Source: Caryophanales bacterium UBA6769
GTDB lineage: Bacteria > Bacillota > Bacilli > Bacillales > UBA6769
NCBI GenBank assembly: GCA_002453275.1
Contig: DKGN01000045.1
Coordinates: 1 to 6,120, forward strand
Direction: 5' to 3'
Length of the DNA: 6,120 nucleotides
The translations under genes and the position numbers were made by a program. This document shows, one piece after another, positions 4,865-6,120 of this stretch. The notes under the pieces are model-generated. The model was not told the DNA's origin. It did no database searches and saw only the letters and a list, made by a program, of their open reading frames with translations. How positions within the stretch are numbered: the first letter of the stretch is position 1; the number at the start of each line of letters is the position of its first letter.

Positions 4865-5403
4865 TCTTCTGGGATTTATTTTGGGGGTTTTTCGTCGCGA
4901 ACGTACTAGGGTATGGCGGCGGTCCCGCTTCTATTCCATTGCTTCAAAACCAAATTGTTGATCAGTATGGGTGGATGACGAATCAAGAGTTTGTCGATAT
5001 GCTTGCCTTAGCAAATGCTCTTCCTGGTCCGATCAATACAAAAATTGCGGCGTTTACCGGCTTTCAACAAGCGGGCTGGCTCGGGGTCTTCGTCACGTCA
5101 TTTGCAACGATCGTTCCATCAGCCATTACTTTGATCTTTTTGTTGAAAATTTTAAATCAATTCAGGCAATCGAATGTTGTCCGCGGGATGACGATGCTAG
5201 TTCAGCCTGTTATTGCAATCCTCATGATTGAGTTAACGTGGGACTTTGGTGTGATTTCCATAGATTCTCTAGGATATGTACAATCGATTGGGATCGCAGT
5301 ATTCACACTTCTCGCCCTGCAAAGGTGGAAAATTCATCCCGCCATCGTTATCATCCTTGCCTTTATTTACGGCGGACTCGTGTTATCTCATTCTGTTTCC
5401 TAA
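4861..5403 (+). CDS. ywrA: Chromate transporter, C-terminal-type CHR subunit (YwrA-like)
   Basis: A 180-residue membrane protein, the second half of the split chromate exporter. It starts MIFWDLFWGF and carries LGYGGGPASIPLL (16-28) and ANALPGPINTK (51-61), motifs parallel to those of the upstream subunit, so the pair arose by duplication. AAGGAGGT (4845-4852) lies 8 nt before the ATG and is the best ribosome-binding site in the window. The ATG overlaps the upstream TGA by four bases, which favours equal production of the two subunits. In the B. subtilis system the two short CHR proteins are reported to work together, with opposite membrane orientation. The regulator upstream completes the operon, and a terminator follows at 5443-5470. 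Confidence 0.9.
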   Translation: MIFWDLFWGFFVANVLGYGGGPASIPLLQNQIVDQYGWMTNQEFVDMLALANALPGPINTKIAAFTGFQQAGWLGVFVTSFATIVPSAITLIFLLKILNQFRQSNVVRGMTMLVQPVIAILMIELTWDFGVISIDSLGYVQSIGIAVFTLLALQRWKIHPAIVIILAFIYGGLVLSHSVS

Positions 5404-5432
5404 AAACTTTTGCCTTGTTAATACTAGTGATC

Positions 5433-5477
5433 AAAAAATAAACCCTTTCTCAAGCAGTTGTGAGAAAGGGCTATTTT
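5433..5477. terminator. Bidirectional terminator between the chromate operon and ilvD
   Basis: A perfect 10-bp stem (CCCTTTCTCA at 5443-5452 with TGAGAAAGGG at 5461-5470) has an 8-nt loop. The plus-strand tail is CTATTTT (5471-5477). The minus-strand tail is richer in T (TTTATTTTTT, 5442-5433), so it probably works best for ilvD but can serve both convergent transcripts. Confidence 0.85.
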
Positions 5478-5497
5478 AATCTACTAAATTATAAGGG

Positions 5498-6120
5498 TTA
5501 GATGCTCATAATGCCGCCTTTAGAAGCATTCGTAACGAGCTTTGAGTATCTCGCTAACCAGCCTTTTTTAATTTTTGGTTCGAATGGCTTTAAATTTTTC
5601 CGACGTTCTTCCAAGTCTTCATCTGTTACTTTGACATGTATTGTCCGATCCGGAAGGTTAATTTCAATCAGATCGCCATTTTCAATTAAAGCAATTGGAC
5701 CGCCTTCAGCAGCCTCTGGAGAAATATGACCGATCGAAATGCCACGGGATGCACCACTGAAACGTCCGTCTGTAATAAGCGCTACTTCCGTTCCGAGTCC
5801 GCGTCCCATGATTGCAGACGTTGGGGCTAGCATTTCTGGCATTCCAGGTCCACCCTTTGGTCCTTCATAACGAATAACGACAACGTGACCTGCTTGGACC
5901 GTTCCATCATCAATTGCTTCTTGTGCTTCATCCTGTGAATCAAAAACGATCGCCTCACCAGTAAATGTTGTAATCGATGGATCAACAGCACCTACTTTAA
6001 TAACCGAACCTTCTGGAGCAAGGTTACCGTATAGGACAGACAAGCCTCCAACTGGACTATACGGATTATCTTTTGTGCGGATGACTTCAGGATTCGTAAT
6101 TTCATGCGCTTCTACAAGTT
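5498..6120 (-). CDS. ilvD: Dihydroxy-acid dehydratase IlvD, C-terminal part (5' end beyond window)
   Basis: About 207 codons of the C-terminal part are visible; the usual length is about 555-560 residues, and the frame is open to the right edge. The enzyme converts 2,3-dihydroxy-3-methyl-acids to 2-keto acids in valine, leucine and isoleucine synthesis, using an iron-sulfur cluster. Diagnostic stretches are NPYSPVGGLSVLYGNLAPEG, KVGAVDP, YEGPKGGPGMPEMLAPTS and ALITDGRFSGASRG; the Ser in GRFSG is the catalytic base of the family. The cluster-binding cysteines lie in the missing N-terminal part. The protein ends KGGIMSI and the TAA is at 5500-5498. The TTG at 6043 is an internal codon (GGLSVLYGN), not a start. 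The gene is convergent with the chromate operon. Confidence 0.95.
   Translation of the reverse strand, partial: LVEAHEITNPEVIRTKDNPYSPVGGLSVLYGNLAPEGSVIKVGAVDPSITTFTGEAIVFDSQDEAQEAIDDGTVQAGHVVVIRYEGPKGGPGMPEMLAPTSAIMGRGLGTEVALITDGRFSGASRGISIGHISPEAAEGGPIALIENGDLIEINLPDRTIHVKVTDEDLEERRKNLKPFEPKIKKGWLARYSKLVTNASKGGIMSI

Noticed and set aside
4971..5231. 86-residue open frame inside the second CHR gene, and overlapping short frames to 5479
   Set aside because: They lie in another frame of a clearly coding gene, have no ribosome-binding site and resemble no protein family.
5404..5497. Possible additional small gene between the chromate operon and ilvD
   Set aside because: This 94-bp gap is accounted for by a bidirectional terminator, and no start with a ribosome-binding site was seen.

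Overview
The window looks like chromosomal DNA from a low-GC Gram-positive of the Bacillaceae type. The reasons are strong AGGAGG-like ribosome-binding sites, TTG and GTG starts, sigma-A promoters of the Bacillus kind, an RsbR-type stressosome protein, and a ChrS/YwrC-YwrB-YwrA-like chromate operon. It is mostly ordinary core and niche-adaptation genes; I see no IS element, phage gene, CRISPR array, tRNA or rRNA.

Layout. (1) 1-642, minus: 5' part of an RsbR-like STAS protein, cut by the window edge. (2) 786-932, minus: a 48-residue one-segment membrane protein with its own promoter, ribosome-binding site and terminator. (3) 1040-1498, plus: a guanine-deaminase-type nucleoside deaminase, divergent from (2). 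It ends in a terminator shared with (4). (4) 1514-2164, minus: an unrecognised membrane protein with about five membrane segments. (5) 2292-3491, minus: a fosmidomycin-resistance (Fsr) type MFS efflux transporter whose promoter lies inside a 34-bp near-perfect palindrome. (6) 3752-5403, plus: an operon of an Lrp/AsnC regulator (ChrS-like) and two short CHR chromate-transporter halves. (7) 5498-6120, minus: the C-terminal part of dihydroxy-acid dehydratase IlvD, convergent with (6).

How the genes work together. The regulator and the two CHR halves form one functional unit. The regulator probably senses chromate or a related anion and controls its own operon. The two half-transporters, made with a 4-base ATGA overlap, probably assemble into one chromate exporter. 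The first half has no ATG, GTG or TTG at its expected N-terminus and seems to start at ATT, the most unusual gene-level signal here. The other genes look like independent single-gene transcription units, each closed by a hairpin terminator.

Nothing here clearly amounts to a new biological system. The best leads are the ATT start, the 34-bp operator candidate, the small membrane protein, and the deaminase that seems to lack guanine-recognition residues.
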